From contig NZ_VCPE01000011.1 of the NCBI RefSeq assembly GCF_005938105.1, positions 1-64,000 on the forward strand: a DNA stretch of 64,000 bases. The letters are read 5' to 3'. The stretch comes from Brucella haematophila. GTDB taxonomy: Bacteria; Pseudomonadota; Alphaproteobacteria; Rhizobiales; Rhizobiaceae. Every line of letters starts with the position of its first letter. Position 1 is the stretch's first letter. Of this stretch, positions 25,233 to 33,299 are shown in pieces. Both the position numbers and the translations under genes were made by a program. Under the pieces are notes generated by a model that did not search any database, had not been told where the DNA came from, and worked only from the letters and a program-made list of their open reading frames with translations.

Positions 25233-25655
25233 ATGGCCGAAAAGGCATCATCCAAGCCGGTTCTCCTATCCGGCGGCAACCCGCAAATTCCAAAGGGCGA
25301 AGGCGACGCGCCGGTCAATGCCTATATCGCCGCCATGCCCGGCTGGAAAAGCGAGGTGGGGCGCCGGCTAAATACGCTCATCGAACAAACGGTTCCAGAC
25401 GTTCACAAGGCGGTCAAATGGAATTCACCTTTCTACGGGCTTGAAGGACAAGGCTGGTTTCTGAGCTTTCATTGCTTCGCCAAATATATAAAGGTTGCTT
25501 TCTTTCGCGGTCTCTCCCTGACCCCGCAGCCGCCGGTGGAGTCCAAGAGCCAGGATACGCGTTACTTCCACATCCAGGAAAACGACGTGCTGGACGAAGC
25601 GCAATTTACCGACTGGGTCAGGCAAGCAAGCCAGTTGCCCGGCGAAAAGATGTGA
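25233..25655 (+). CDS. DUF1801 protein
   Basis: A 140-residue DUF1801 (YdhG-like) protein: VNAYIAAMPGWKSEVGRRLNTLIEQTVPDVHKAVKWNSPFYGLEGQGWFLSF is the typical core with the conserved KW(N)-P-(F/V)-(Y/W) motif. The family's biochemical role is unknown. A good GGAGG ribosome site lies upstream. It is followed 8 bases later by a second member of the family. Confidence 0.8.
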   Translation: MAEKASSKPVLLSGGNPQIPKGEGDAPVNAYIAAMPGWKSEVGRRLNTLIEQTVPDVHKAVKWNSPFYGLEGQGWFLSFHCFAKYIKVAFFRGLSLTPQPPVESKSQDTRYFHIQENDVLDEAQFTDWVRQASQLPGEKM

Positions 25656-25663
25656 GTGAAACA

Positions 25664-26068
25664 ATGACTACCCATGAAAACAAATCCGCTTCACAGCTGA
25701 TCGACGAACGCATTGCCACACTTGACGACTGGCGAGGCAAAACGCTCGCCGGTGTTCGTGCCATCATCACGAAGGCTGATCCGGAAATCACTGAGGAATG
25801 GAAATGGCGCGGCGTACCCGTGTGGGAGCGCGATGGCATTATCTGCACCGGCGAGACCTATAAGCAGGTCGTCAAACTGACTTTTGCCAAAGGTGCCTCG
25901 CTGGACGATCCGACTGGTCTGTTCAATTCAAGCCTGGACGGCAATATGCGCCGGGCCATCGATATTCGCGAAGACGAAGAGATCAATGCCGATGCGCTGA
26001 CAGCCCTCATTCGCGCTGCCATAGCGCTTAATAGCGCGAAGCCGCCGCGCAAGAAAAAGACCCCTTGA
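25664..26068 (+). CDS. DUF1801 protein, second copy
   Basis: A 134-residue protein starting MTTHENKSASQLIDERIATL, with the family core LAGVRAIITKADPEITEEWKWRGVPVWERDGIICTG and a basic tail (KPPRKKKTP). I chose the ATG at 25664; a longer frame overlaps the previous gene. The two copies differ widely, so the duplication is old, and they may form a heteromer. It converges on the pilus operon with only 4 bp between stops. Confidence 0.75.
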   Translation: MTTHENKSASQLIDERIATLDDWRGKTLAGVRAIITKADPEITEEWKWRGVPVWERDGIICTGETYKQVVKLTFAKGASLDDPTGLFNSSLDGNMRRAIDIREDEEINADALTALIRAAIALNSAKPPRKKKTP

Positions 26069-26072
26069 AGCA

Positions 26073-27032
26073 TCAATAGCTGACCGTCACCACCACCGTA
26101 TCCGAATAGGTTCCCGGTGCTGGTGTGGTCTGCGGCGCGACACGACCATAAACGGTCAGGCTTTGCGCGGTTCCCGTTCCCGTCCCGGTTACAATCTGCC
26201 CGGTGGTGTTACCCCACGGGATTGATCGTGCGGCATTTGTATAGAGCCCATAGATGACTGCATTGGAGCCAAGCGTCATCCGCCTTTGTGTCGGTGTTGT
26301 ATTGCTCAAACCACCATTGAGCGAAACGCTATAGGGAAGGTTGGTGGTACAGCTTACCGATAGAGTACCGGTCGCATCCACGTTCGATGTCAGAACCCCG
26401 TGATTGCCAAAGTTGATGGACGTGGCGGAGACCGTGCAGGTGCGATCGACATTCGCCGTCACATTGAATGACGGCTGTGTTGGATTATCCGTCATGGCGG
26501 TACAGGCAGGCGCCACAAGCAGATAGCTGGCATAGTTGAAGCGGGTTTGAGCACCCGAAAATGTCGACAGATACGCGCCGCCTGGCGTGGCCGCCTGCCC
26601 GGACAGGATACGCCCATAGATCGTGCGCGTGGCGGAAGTGGATGTGAGCGGCAGCAACGTCATGTCGATGGGTGGCGGAGACCCCAATGTCGTGTTGGTA
26701 ACAGACCCCCAGGGAACCGAACGGGCAGTATCCGAGTAAAGCTGGTAGGTCAATGTGTTGCTACCGCTCAGCATGGTGCGCAAGCCCCCACTTGAACCGC
26801 CGCTGCCCGCATTGATATTGGGGCACACCCGAAGAAACAGACTGACTGTGAGCGTGTTGGAACAATTGACACTCAATGTCGCTGTCGTATCAACCGCTCC
26901 GCCCGCCAGAAGATTGACCGTACCAAAATTGACATTGGTGACACTGAAGGAACAGGTTTGCGCATAGGTCCAACTGGGTAGAAAAATCAATAGGTTGAAC
27001 AACGCGCATGCGACGATGCGATAAAATCTCAT
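26073..27032 (-). CDS. Csu-type pilus tip adhesin (two spore-coat-U domains)
   Basis: A 319-residue secreted protein. A signal peptide ends at TYAQ (about residue 21). Two SCPU domains follow (about 22-165 and 190-319), each with a CSFSVTNVNFGTVNLL / CTVSATSINFGNHGVL start and a GRI/GRV-type end (VYGRVAPQTTPAPGTYSDTVVVTVSY). Two-domain SCPU proteins at the end of such operons are the tip adhesin (CsuE). The ATG at 27032 has AGGAG 7 bases upstream and overlaps the usher stop (ATGA). Possible role in adhesion and biofilm. Confidence 0.82.
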   Translation of the reverse strand: MRFYRIVACALFNLLIFLPSWTYAQTCSFSVTNVNFGTVNLLAGGAVDTTATLSVNCSNTLTVSLFLRVCPNINAGSGGSSGGLRTMLSGSNTLTYQLYSDTARSVPWGSVTNTTLGSPPPIDMTLLPLTSTSATRTIYGRILSGQAATPGGAYLSTFSGAQTRFNYASYLLVAPACTAMTDNPTQPSFNVTANVDRTCTVSATSINFGNHGVLTSNVDATGTLSVSCTTNLPYSVSLNGGLSNTTPTQRRMTLGSNAVIYGLYTNAARSIPWGNTTGQIVTGTGTGTAQSLTVYGRVAPQTTPAPGTYSDTVVVTVSY

Positions 27033-29467
27033 TGCGTGCTCCTGCATACGGCGTCCGGAATGGTAACGCGCGCTTCTGTATTGCACGGCACGGTGAACGT
27101 GATCTGGCATGAGCCCTTTTCGGATTGCGTCACTATCAACGTGTTGGAGTTCTCAATGCCTTCAAGATAGACCTGACCGTCATAGCCCACGATGAACTCC
27201 TGGGAGCCATTAAGACGCGCTGTGGATCCGGTCTCGATGTAAGCACCGCTTTCATCGCGCAAGGTGACAAGGGCTGCTCGTGTATCAGCCTTGACGTTGA
27301 AATCCACCACGGCTCCGCCCCGATCACTTGGGCTCACCACTTGTCGGGTTTCTCCTACAGTCGCATCAATGGGCAGATTACTAGGGTCGATTGAAATGAC
27401 GTTCTTGTCGTAGGAGCGCAGATTGGGCAGAAGCATTTTGCCGCTCTTGTTGGTTTTGCCCATGGGACGGTTTTCGAATTCAACATCGACATCCGGCGCA
27501 CCCACATCCACCACACCGAAAGCATCGTCGATGCGGTTCGACAGGAACACACCGCCGCCCGCGAGGACAACAGCACCATCAATCTGCGCACTGGCGCGGA
27601 CATTCTCATTAAACTTCTCGACGCTACCTTCAATTCTGCCAATCTGGCTGCGATAGCTGCCGCTGGCGGCAACAATATCGCTCTGGCCGTAAGAACCGCG
27701 CAACCGCCAGCCAGTGCTTCCCACTTCGGCCTGCTCGGATTTCATCAAATCGATGGATCCAGTAGTTCCGTTTTCATCAGCCGAAACACTTGTCGATGCC
27801 GTGATGTTATGGTCGAACGACCAGGACAGTCCGGCATATAATCCGAACGAGCCTTTCTGCTCAAAATCCGTATAGGCAGACACAAACATATTGCCCTTCT
27901 CACCGAAAGGCCGTGTGGCGGTGACGCCAAGAATTCTCGACTTTTCGGAATCGGCGGTTTCGATCTGTGCATAGGAGAAATTAAGGTTTGTGCTATCGAA
28001 GATGGGTGGCAGCGAAACTGACACCTGATCGAGCGCTTTGGCAGGCTTGGCGCTATTGGACGGAAGCCCGGTCTCGTCAATATCAGCCGTGATCGAGGCA
28101 ATATCATTATAGTCGCCGAAGGTACGCTGGGTACGCACATAGAACTTGATGTCCCAAAGTTCGGCTTCAACACTAGCTGCAAACTGGTAGCCGGTTTCGC
28201 CACCAAATTTGCTGGTCGCTCCGGACAAGGTTCCAACGCCGAATGGCCCTATATTGAGTACGCTGCCAATGCCCGCATTGTAGAAATTTTCAGCACCTTC
28301 AACGTGCCCCTCGACGGTCGTGTTGTTGGTGAGACCATAACGCACGGTGCCGCTTCCCACGATGCGGTCATCATAATCATTCGATTCCGTGCCGTAATAA
28401 CGGCGAGCAAAACCGGTTTCAGCGGAAAAATCCGCGAAACCCTTAGCCAGCAAATCAGCCGAGGCATAGAATGGGGTTTCCGTCACTGTTTCGCGGCCCA
28501 GAACGTCGCGAACCACCATGCGCGCCGTGCCCGCACCGGTGACCACCGGGAGGTTGGTGACTGTAAATGGGCCGGATGCAACAGAGCTGGTCGCGCGGCG
28601 CGCATTGTCGATATAAACATCGACCGTTGACGGCACAGCCGCAGACCCCGACAGCTCGGGCATCGGCATGGTGACCAGATCTGGCCGCAATGAAAAATTG
28701 CGCCGGATTTGTACGCCGCCCAGACGGCTCGGTCGTGTCCATGAGAGACCACCCGTAATGAAGTCACCGACATTATAGGTCATCAGTGTTTCCTGATCCG
28801 AGTAGGACCATCGCGTATCGAGCCGCGTCGACCCGAACCTGTCGGTATCGGACGAGCTGATCACCTGTGACGATGACAAGACGCCGTAGGGACCGAACAG
28901 GCGCCCTTCCATGAGGCCCGAAACACCTTCGAACTGCGTCAGATCATACCAATCCTGTCCGCCGCTGGCGCCATAGATCGTATAATTCACCAGCCCGCCG
29001 AAATTGCTCTTGGCTTTGGGCTTGTCGTCCTCTTCCTCAGACGCGACTTCCTCGCCAGACTGTGCATCAATCACACGCGCGGCGCGCTTGTTTTCCTGCG
29101 CATCGAAACGAACGATCTGGTTCTCCTTATCATAGGTGACGTTGACCCCGGAGAGCCGGTTCACGTCGATCCATCCGTCATCCCGCATAGCTTCCCTGGC
29201 GGGCTTGATCCCGACATTCTTGAGCTGTTCCGGCTCAATCAGAAGTGATCCGTCCGGTGTTTGACGAAACGTAGCGATCAGCGCCGATGATGCGCCATTC
29301 ACATAGACCTCAAGCTGAAGCTCCAGAGGGGTATCGTCGGAAACAAGCGTCCCCGACGACGTAGGTGGCAATTCCTGCGCCGCAGCTTTCAGACATCCTG
29401 TGCAGACCGTTAGAAACGCAATCGTCAAAACCGCAAGATCAACCGCCCCTGACGCTCGCTTGCGCAT
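27029..29467 (-). CDS. Outer membrane usher of a Csu-type pilus
   Basis: An 812-residue fimbrial usher (FimD/PapC fold): N-terminal periplasmic domain (LELQLEVYVNGASSALIATFRQTPDGSLLIEPEQLKNVGI), a long beta-barrel rich in alternating residues (GRLFGPYGVLSSSQVISSSD, TRLDTRWSYSDQETLMTYNVGDFITG, GGVQIRRNFSLRPDLVTMPMPE), a plug region (VDVYIDNARR) and C-terminal domains ending in CNTEARVTIPD. An unusual acidic insert (EEVASEEEDDKPKAKSN, about residues 140-156) lies before the barrel. It overlaps the chaperone gene by 29 bp. Confidence 0.9.
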   Translation of the reverse strand: MRKRASGAVDLAVLTIAFLTVCTGCLKAAAQELPPTSSGTLVSDDTPLELQLEVYVNGASSALIATFRQTPDGSLLIEPEQLKNVGIKPAREAMRDDGWIDVNRLSGVNVTYDKENQIVRFDAQENKRAARVIDAQSGEEVASEEEDDKPKAKSNFGGLVNYTIYGASGGQDWYDLTQFEGVSGLMEGRLFGPYGVLSSSQVISSSDTDRFGSTRLDTRWSYSDQETLMTYNVGDFITGGLSWTRPSRLGGVQIRRNFSLRPDLVTMPMPELSGSAAVPSTVDVYIDNARRATSSVASGPFTVTNLPVVTGAGTARMVVRDVLGRETVTETPFYASADLLAKGFADFSAETGFARRYYGTESNDYDDRIVGSGTVRYGLTNNTTVEGHVEGAENFYNAGIGSVLNIGPFGVGTLSGATSKFGGETGYQFAASVEAELWDIKFYVRTQRTFGDYNDIASITADIDETGLPSNSAKPAKALDQVSVSLPPIFDSTNLNFSYAQIETADSEKSRILGVTATRPFGEKGNMFVSAYTDFEQKGSFGLYAGLSWSFDHNITASTSVSADENGTTGSIDLMKSEQAEVGSTGWRLRGSYGQSDIVAASGSYRSQIGRIEGSVEKFNENVRASAQIDGAVVLAGGGVFLSNRIDDAFGVVDVGAPDVDVEFENRPMGKTNKSGKMLLPNLRSYDKNVISIDPSNLPIDATVGETRQVVSPSDRGGAVVDFNVKADTRAALVTLRDESGAYIETGSTARLNGSQEFIVGYDGQVYLEGIENSNTLIVTQSEKGSCQITFTVPCNTEARVTIPDAVCRSTQ

Positions 29468-30158
29468 TTATCGGGCCAGCTTCGCTTTGAGCTGAAATCG
29501 TCAGCGAGCCACCACCCCGACTACCACCTGTTCCAGGAATAAACCAAGATGCACTTGATTGCCCCAGAACATATCCAACAAGGCCTTTCCGCTGTGCGAC
29601 GGCACGACCGCCCGCACCCTGCAATGCAAGGTCGGAAACACGCAGACGCTTGTTTCCCGTGTTGTTGACGGTCACCTGATAACCGCCCGATTTACGCTGA
29701 ACACTCCAGGACGGGTTCGCATCCGGCGTACCGGGTTGCGAAAAGAAAACCGGAATGGAATGGCGGATCACCAGATTGACGGTGCCGGATCGCCGCTGCG
29801 CATTATCAGGAAGTTCATCGACAATCAGCCGGTAGCTTTCTTCCGCCTTGACCGGACTTTTCGACGTGCGAACGATACGCACGATGTTTTCGCCGCCGGG
29901 TTTCAGCTGCGATATGGGCGGGCTGACGACGACATCGGTTGCTTCCGCGTACGTGTCGACCCCGTTGCTCTGGCTCCAGCGGAATATTCTGGCCTGAACA
30001 TTGATGGGCCGTTTTGCATCGTTCCAGATGCGAATGTTTGAAGCCGCCGTTGGCGCGCTCAGATCGATGATGACCGGCGAAACGCGCAAGGAAGCCGCAT
30101 GCGCCGGAATGAGATACAAGCTCGCAAATAACGCCGCGGCAAAAGTGAGAACACGCAT
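29439..30158 (-). CDS. Periplasmic pilus chaperone
   Basis: A 239-residue PapD-like chaperone. A signal peptide ends at AHA (about residue 21). The first Ig-like domain (LRVSPVIIDLSAPTAASNIRIWND, ... ENIVRIVRTSKSPVKAEESYRLIVDELP) contains the Arg and Lys that anchor the subunit C-terminus; the second starts at IRHSIPVFF. The tail is Gly/Ser-rich (GTGGSRGGGS). It would hold the SCPU subunits for delivery to the usher next door. Confidence 0.87.
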   Translation of the reverse strand: MRVLTFAAALFASLYLIPAHAASLRVSPVIIDLSAPTAASNIRIWNDAKRPINVQARIFRWSQSNGVDTYAEATDVVVSPPISQLKPGGENIVRIVRTSKSPVKAEESYRLIVDELPDNAQRRSGTVNLVIRHSIPVFFSQPGTPDANPSWSVQRKSGGYQVTVNNTGNKRLRVSDLALQGAGGRAVAQRKGLVGYVLGQSSASWFIPGTGGSRGGGSLTISAQSEAGPINAQASVRGG

Positions 30159-30174
30159 TCTACCCTCCGTGACG

Positions 30175-30672
30175 TTAATAGCTGATCGTGGCGGTTACCG
30201 TATCCGTATAGACACCAGCAGCCGGCGTTGTTTGCACTGGCACACGCCCGTAGACCGTATAGGCCTGTGCGGCACCATTGCCTGTGCCGGCAACCGTGTT
30301 TGTCCCAACAGTATTACCCCAGACGGCTGTACGTGCCGTCGTGGTGTAAAGGGAATAGCCAACCGTGGCGCTTGCCGGTCCCGTCATCAAACGGTTTGCA
30401 ACGGTTGCGCCCGTTCCACTGCCAGCACTCAGGCCAATGTTGTAAGGTGTCAAATTGGTGCATTGCACAGTAATGGTGCTGGTCGCATCGACATTGGTCG
30501 ACAAAACACCATTGGAACCGAAGTCCATGTTGGTTGCAGAATTAATCTGGCAAGCCGCAGTAATCGTAATCTGTACATTAAACGTCGCTGTGGGCGTTTG
30601 GGCCATAACGCATGTTGAAGAAAGAACAAAACTCGCTACAAGCGCGGGGAACGCGTATTTTATGTACACCAT
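30175..30672 (-). CDS. Csu-type pilus major subunit (spore-coat-U domain)
   Basis: A 165-residue secreted protein with a signal peptide (cleavage after VMAQ, about residue 24) and one SCPU domain (CQINSATNMDFGSNGVL ... YTVYGRVPVQTTPAAGVYTDTVTATISY). It is the likely main pilin (CsuA/B type). I chose the ATG at 30672, with GGAGGGA 5 bases upstream. First gene of the four-gene operon. Acinetobacter csu has two further minor subunit genes that are absent here. Confidence 0.83.
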   Translation of the reverse strand: MVYIKYAFPALVASFVLSSTCVMAQTPTATFNVQITITAACQINSATNMDFGSNGVLSTNVDATSTITVQCTNLTPYNIGLSAGSGTGATVANRLMTGPASATVGYSLYTTTARTAVWGNTVGTNTVAGTGNGAAQAYTVYGRVPVQTTPAAGVYTDTVTATISY

Positions 30673-31145
30673 ATTCCCTCCTATATGTCGGGACGGAAAT
30701 AATCTCCGCCCTTTCAACCAGGTTCACTTGCCCCCCAAATCATTCACTTCTCAATTCTCTGCCTAATTAGTGATTCTCTATCATATGCGGGTTAATATTT
30801 TTTTCAAGAATCGCCCATTTTTCCGTGTTTAACGGCAAGCTATTCTTATACCACATGAAAATCTCTTTATTTTACAAGCACCTAATTCGTGAATTTTCTT
30901 TTCAAAGATAAATGAATGCAGAGACGGCACAGCTTGAAAAGATACGCGAAGAACATAAAAAATTCAAAAACTCACTCGTTAATATTTTTTGAGATCTAAA
31001 ACTGTCTAATCTGAGAAATATTTTTAGTTACATAAATTGAGTTAGTGAAATTCTCAATAAATCCCTTATCATTCTCAACAAAACGGCCTTGAGCGCTTGC
31101 TTTGATAATCGGGCAACCGCTCAAAATGCACGCGAAACAACAAAC
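30673..31145. other. AT-rich region upstream of the pilus operon
   Basis: A 473 bp gap, much of it only 25-30% GC (for example 30841-31080), against well over 50% around it. No frame with a ribosome site or family features was found. It must contain the pilus promoter. The base composition suggests horizontal origin or a binding region for a nucleoid protein or silencer. Confidence 0.55.
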
Positions 31146-31496
31146 CTATTGGCGATAGAGGATCATGCCGCCATGGTGGAGAACATCATTGATAAAACGC
31201 CCGTCGGCTGTGAACCCGGTATCGTCCCAGTAATAGATATGGTCGCCGCGAACTTCATAACGCCCCTGATAGGCGCTTTCACGGCTACCACGCGCCTCGT
31301 CATAACGTCCGTTGGGGAGAAGATGGTGACGGACATGACCATCCCCGGTGATCCACATACCGGCATAGGAGTGGCTCTGGTCAGCAGGAGCTGACAGATC
31401 AGGCTGATTGTTCATTGCGAGGCCTTTTGGGGTCAGAAAGAATATATTCACGGCGACCGCAAACGCGGCGATCATGGGCAGAGAGGCTATCGGCAT
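31146..31496 (-). CDS. Atu4866-domain protein with N-terminal membrane anchor
   Basis: A 116-residue protein. The first ~28 residues (ASLPMIAAFAVAVNIFFLTP) are a signal peptide or anchor; the rest matches the Atu4866 fold (YAGMWITGDGHVRHHLLPNGRYDEARG, AYQGRYEVRGDHIYYWDDTGFTADG). The domain is a small beta-barrel of unknown ligand. Found directly after an SDR gene with a 13-base gap (AGGACGAGG ribosome site), so co-transcribed with it. No function is assigned to the family. Confidence 0.75.
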   Translation of the reverse strand: MPIASLPMIAAFAVAVNIFFLTPKGLAMNNQPDLSAPADQSHSYAGMWITGDGHVRHHLLPNGRYDEARGSRESAYQGRYEVRGDHIYYWDDTGFTADGRFINDVLHHGGMILYRQ

Positions 31497-31509
31497 AACC
31501 TCGTCCTCC

Positions 31510-32235
31510 TCAGGTCGTTGCCGTTGGACGAATGACGATCTCATTGACGTCCACATCGTCCGGTTGCTCTATCGCGAAACGAACAGCCCGTGAGATTGCA
31601 TCAGGCTTCAGCGCGATGGCGCGATAGGTCTTCATCGCCTCAATTGCGATGGGGTCAGTGATCGTATGCGCAAGGTCGCTTTCCACAACACCGGGGTGAA
31701 TGCAGGTGACGCGTAGCGCGCTGTTTTCCTGACGCAGCCCTTCGGAAATTGCCCGCACCGCATATTTCGTCGCGCAGTAAACTGCCGCCGTCGGGGCAAC
31801 ACTCAATGCGCCAATCGAGGCAATATTGATGATGTGACCGGAACCGCGGGCCGTCATTTCAGGCAGCACCGCTGCGATGCCATAAAGAACGCCCTTGATG
31901 TTCACATCGATCATGCGGTCCCATTCTTCCACTTTCATCGAAGCCATCAGTGACAGCGGCATGATACCGGCATTGTTGACGATGACATCAACGCGCCCCC
32001 ACAAGTTGCGTGCCGCATCGGCAAAAGCATTCATGCTGTCACGGTCGGTGACATCAAGCGGATGGGCGAAGGCCGTTCCGCCCGCTTGGTTCAGTTCGGC
32101 AGTCAGCGCTTCGAGACGCTCGATGCGACGCGCACCAAGCGCCACCTTGGCGCCCGCTGCAGCGAGTTCGCGCGCAATGTCGGCACCAATGCCGCTGGAT
32201 GCGCCGGTGACGAGAACAACTTTATCGACAGCCAT
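31510..32235 (-). CDS. SDR-family NAD(P)-dependent oxidoreductase
   Basis: A 241-residue classical short-chain dehydrogenase: cofactor motif TGASSGIG (residues 10-17), NNAG, catalytic Ser in NIASIG and YxxxK in YCATKYAVRA. The C-terminal NEIVIRPTATT is common in the YdfG-like group that acts on small hydroxy acids or aldehydes. First gene of a pair with the Atu4866-domain gene and divergent from a LysR regulator that probably controls it. Confidence 0.83.
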   Translation of the reverse strand: MAVDKVVLVTGASSGIGADIARELAAAGAKVALGARRIERLEALTAELNQAGGTAFAHPLDVTDRDSMNAFADAARNLWGRVDVIVNNAGIMPLSLMASMKVEEWDRMIDVNIKGVLYGIAAVLPEMTARGSGHIINIASIGALSVAPTAAVYCATKYAVRAISEGLRQENSALRVTCIHPGVVESDLAHTITDPIAIEAMKTYRAIALKPDAISRAVRFAIEQPDDVDVNEIVIRPTATT

Positions 32236-32339
32236 GGCTGTTCCTTTCTTTGGGAATTGAGAACGTCTTGACTGTAAGCGCCAATCATTGTTTCGATAAC
32301 CGCACCTTCTTTAACCAGACTGGAAAGCAAAACTAACCA

Positions 32340-33242
32340 ATGACTCCGGATCTGAATGCCCTCGCCATTTTCGCGCTCGTCGCGGAAGAACGCAGTTTTC
32401 GGGCTGCTGCCGAGCGACAGGGTGTGACGCGTTCGGCGATCAGTCAGACGATCCGCAAGCTTGAAGAAAGTCTTGGCATTGCGCTGATCCAGCGCACCAC
32501 GCGCAGCGTCAGCCTGACGGAAGCTGGCGAAAGGCTCTATAGCCAGATCGCGCCAGCCGTGGCGGAAATGACCGCAGCGCTGGAGGGAACAGAGGCGCTC
32601 AAGGAACGACCGCGTGGACGCTTGCGCCTCGCCGTATCGTCCATTGCGGAGCGCTTCCTATCGGGGCCGCTGCTGGCAACCTTCCTCAAACAATATCCCG
32701 AGATCGAACTGGACATCATGGTCACGGATGACGAGTTCGATATCGTCGCGGAAGGCTATGATGCTGGTGTGCGTCTGGGTGAGGTGATTGCGCTGGATAT
32801 GATCGCCGTGCCGATTGCCGGAGAAGAACGGCAACTTGCCGTCTGTGCACCATCTTATTCCGAGCGCTGTGGGATTCCCGCTCATCCGGCGGAACTGACA
32901 TCGCATTTCTGCGTCGGCTGGCGACCTTTCCCGAAATCGTCGCCCTATCGCTGGGAATTTGCCGAAAACGGCAAGGAATTCAGCGTTGCAGTGCCGCCAA
33001 CAGTCACCACTAACGATATGGAACTGATGATCAAGCTGGCCGTTTCGGGCGCAGGCATTGCATTCGGCATGGAAGAAAGCTTCCGCCCATGGATTGACCG
33101 CAGCGAACTGATCCCCATTCTCGAAGATTACTGCCCGTATTTCGCAGGCTTTTATCTCTACTATCCGACACGCAAGAACATCGCGCCCAAGCTTCGCGCG
33201 CTGATCGAGCATGTTCACCGCAGCCGGGCGGCTCAGGCTTAA
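32340..33242 (+). CDS. LysR-family regulator divergent from the SDR gene
   Basis: A 300-residue LysR protein: winged helix at the N-terminus (NALAIFALVAEERSFRAAAERQGVTRSAISQTIRKLEESLGIALIQRTTRSVSLTEAGE) and a type 2 periplasmic-binding-like effector domain (LRLAVSSIAERFLSGPLLATFLKQYPEIELDI). The 104 bp divergent gap to the SDR gene suggests direct control. Ligand unknown. Confidence 0.85.
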   Translation: MTPDLNALAIFALVAEERSFRAAAERQGVTRSAISQTIRKLEESLGIALIQRTTRSVSLTEAGERLYSQIAPAVAEMTAALEGTEALKERPRGRLRLAVSSIAERFLSGPLLATFLKQYPEIELDIMVTDDEFDIVAEGYDAGVRLGEVIALDMIAVPIAGEERQLAVCAPSYSERCGIPAHPAELTSHFCVGWRPFPKSSPYRWEFAENGKEFSVAVPPTVTTNDMELMIKLAVSGAGIAFGMEESFRPWIDRSELIPILEDYCPYFAGFYLYYPTRKNIAPKLRALIEHVHRSRAAQA

Positions 33243-33249
33243 ATAAAAA

Positions 33250-33284
33250 GCGGCGGAGCTTTCACCCCGCCGCCTTTGTTTTTC
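33250..33284 (+). terminator. Rho-independent terminator of the LysR gene
   Basis: GCGGCGG / CCGCCGC stem with a 10-base loop, followed by CTTTGTTTTTC. It lies between the convergent LysR and cytochrome genes. Confidence 0.75.
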
Positions 33285-33299
33285 AAACGTCGAAACCGA

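Noticed and set aside
30001-30618. Cys-rich 205-codon plus-strand frame
   Set aside because: Antisense to the pilin and chaperone genes, both clearly real; its Cys content mirrors Ala/Thr codons of the pilin.
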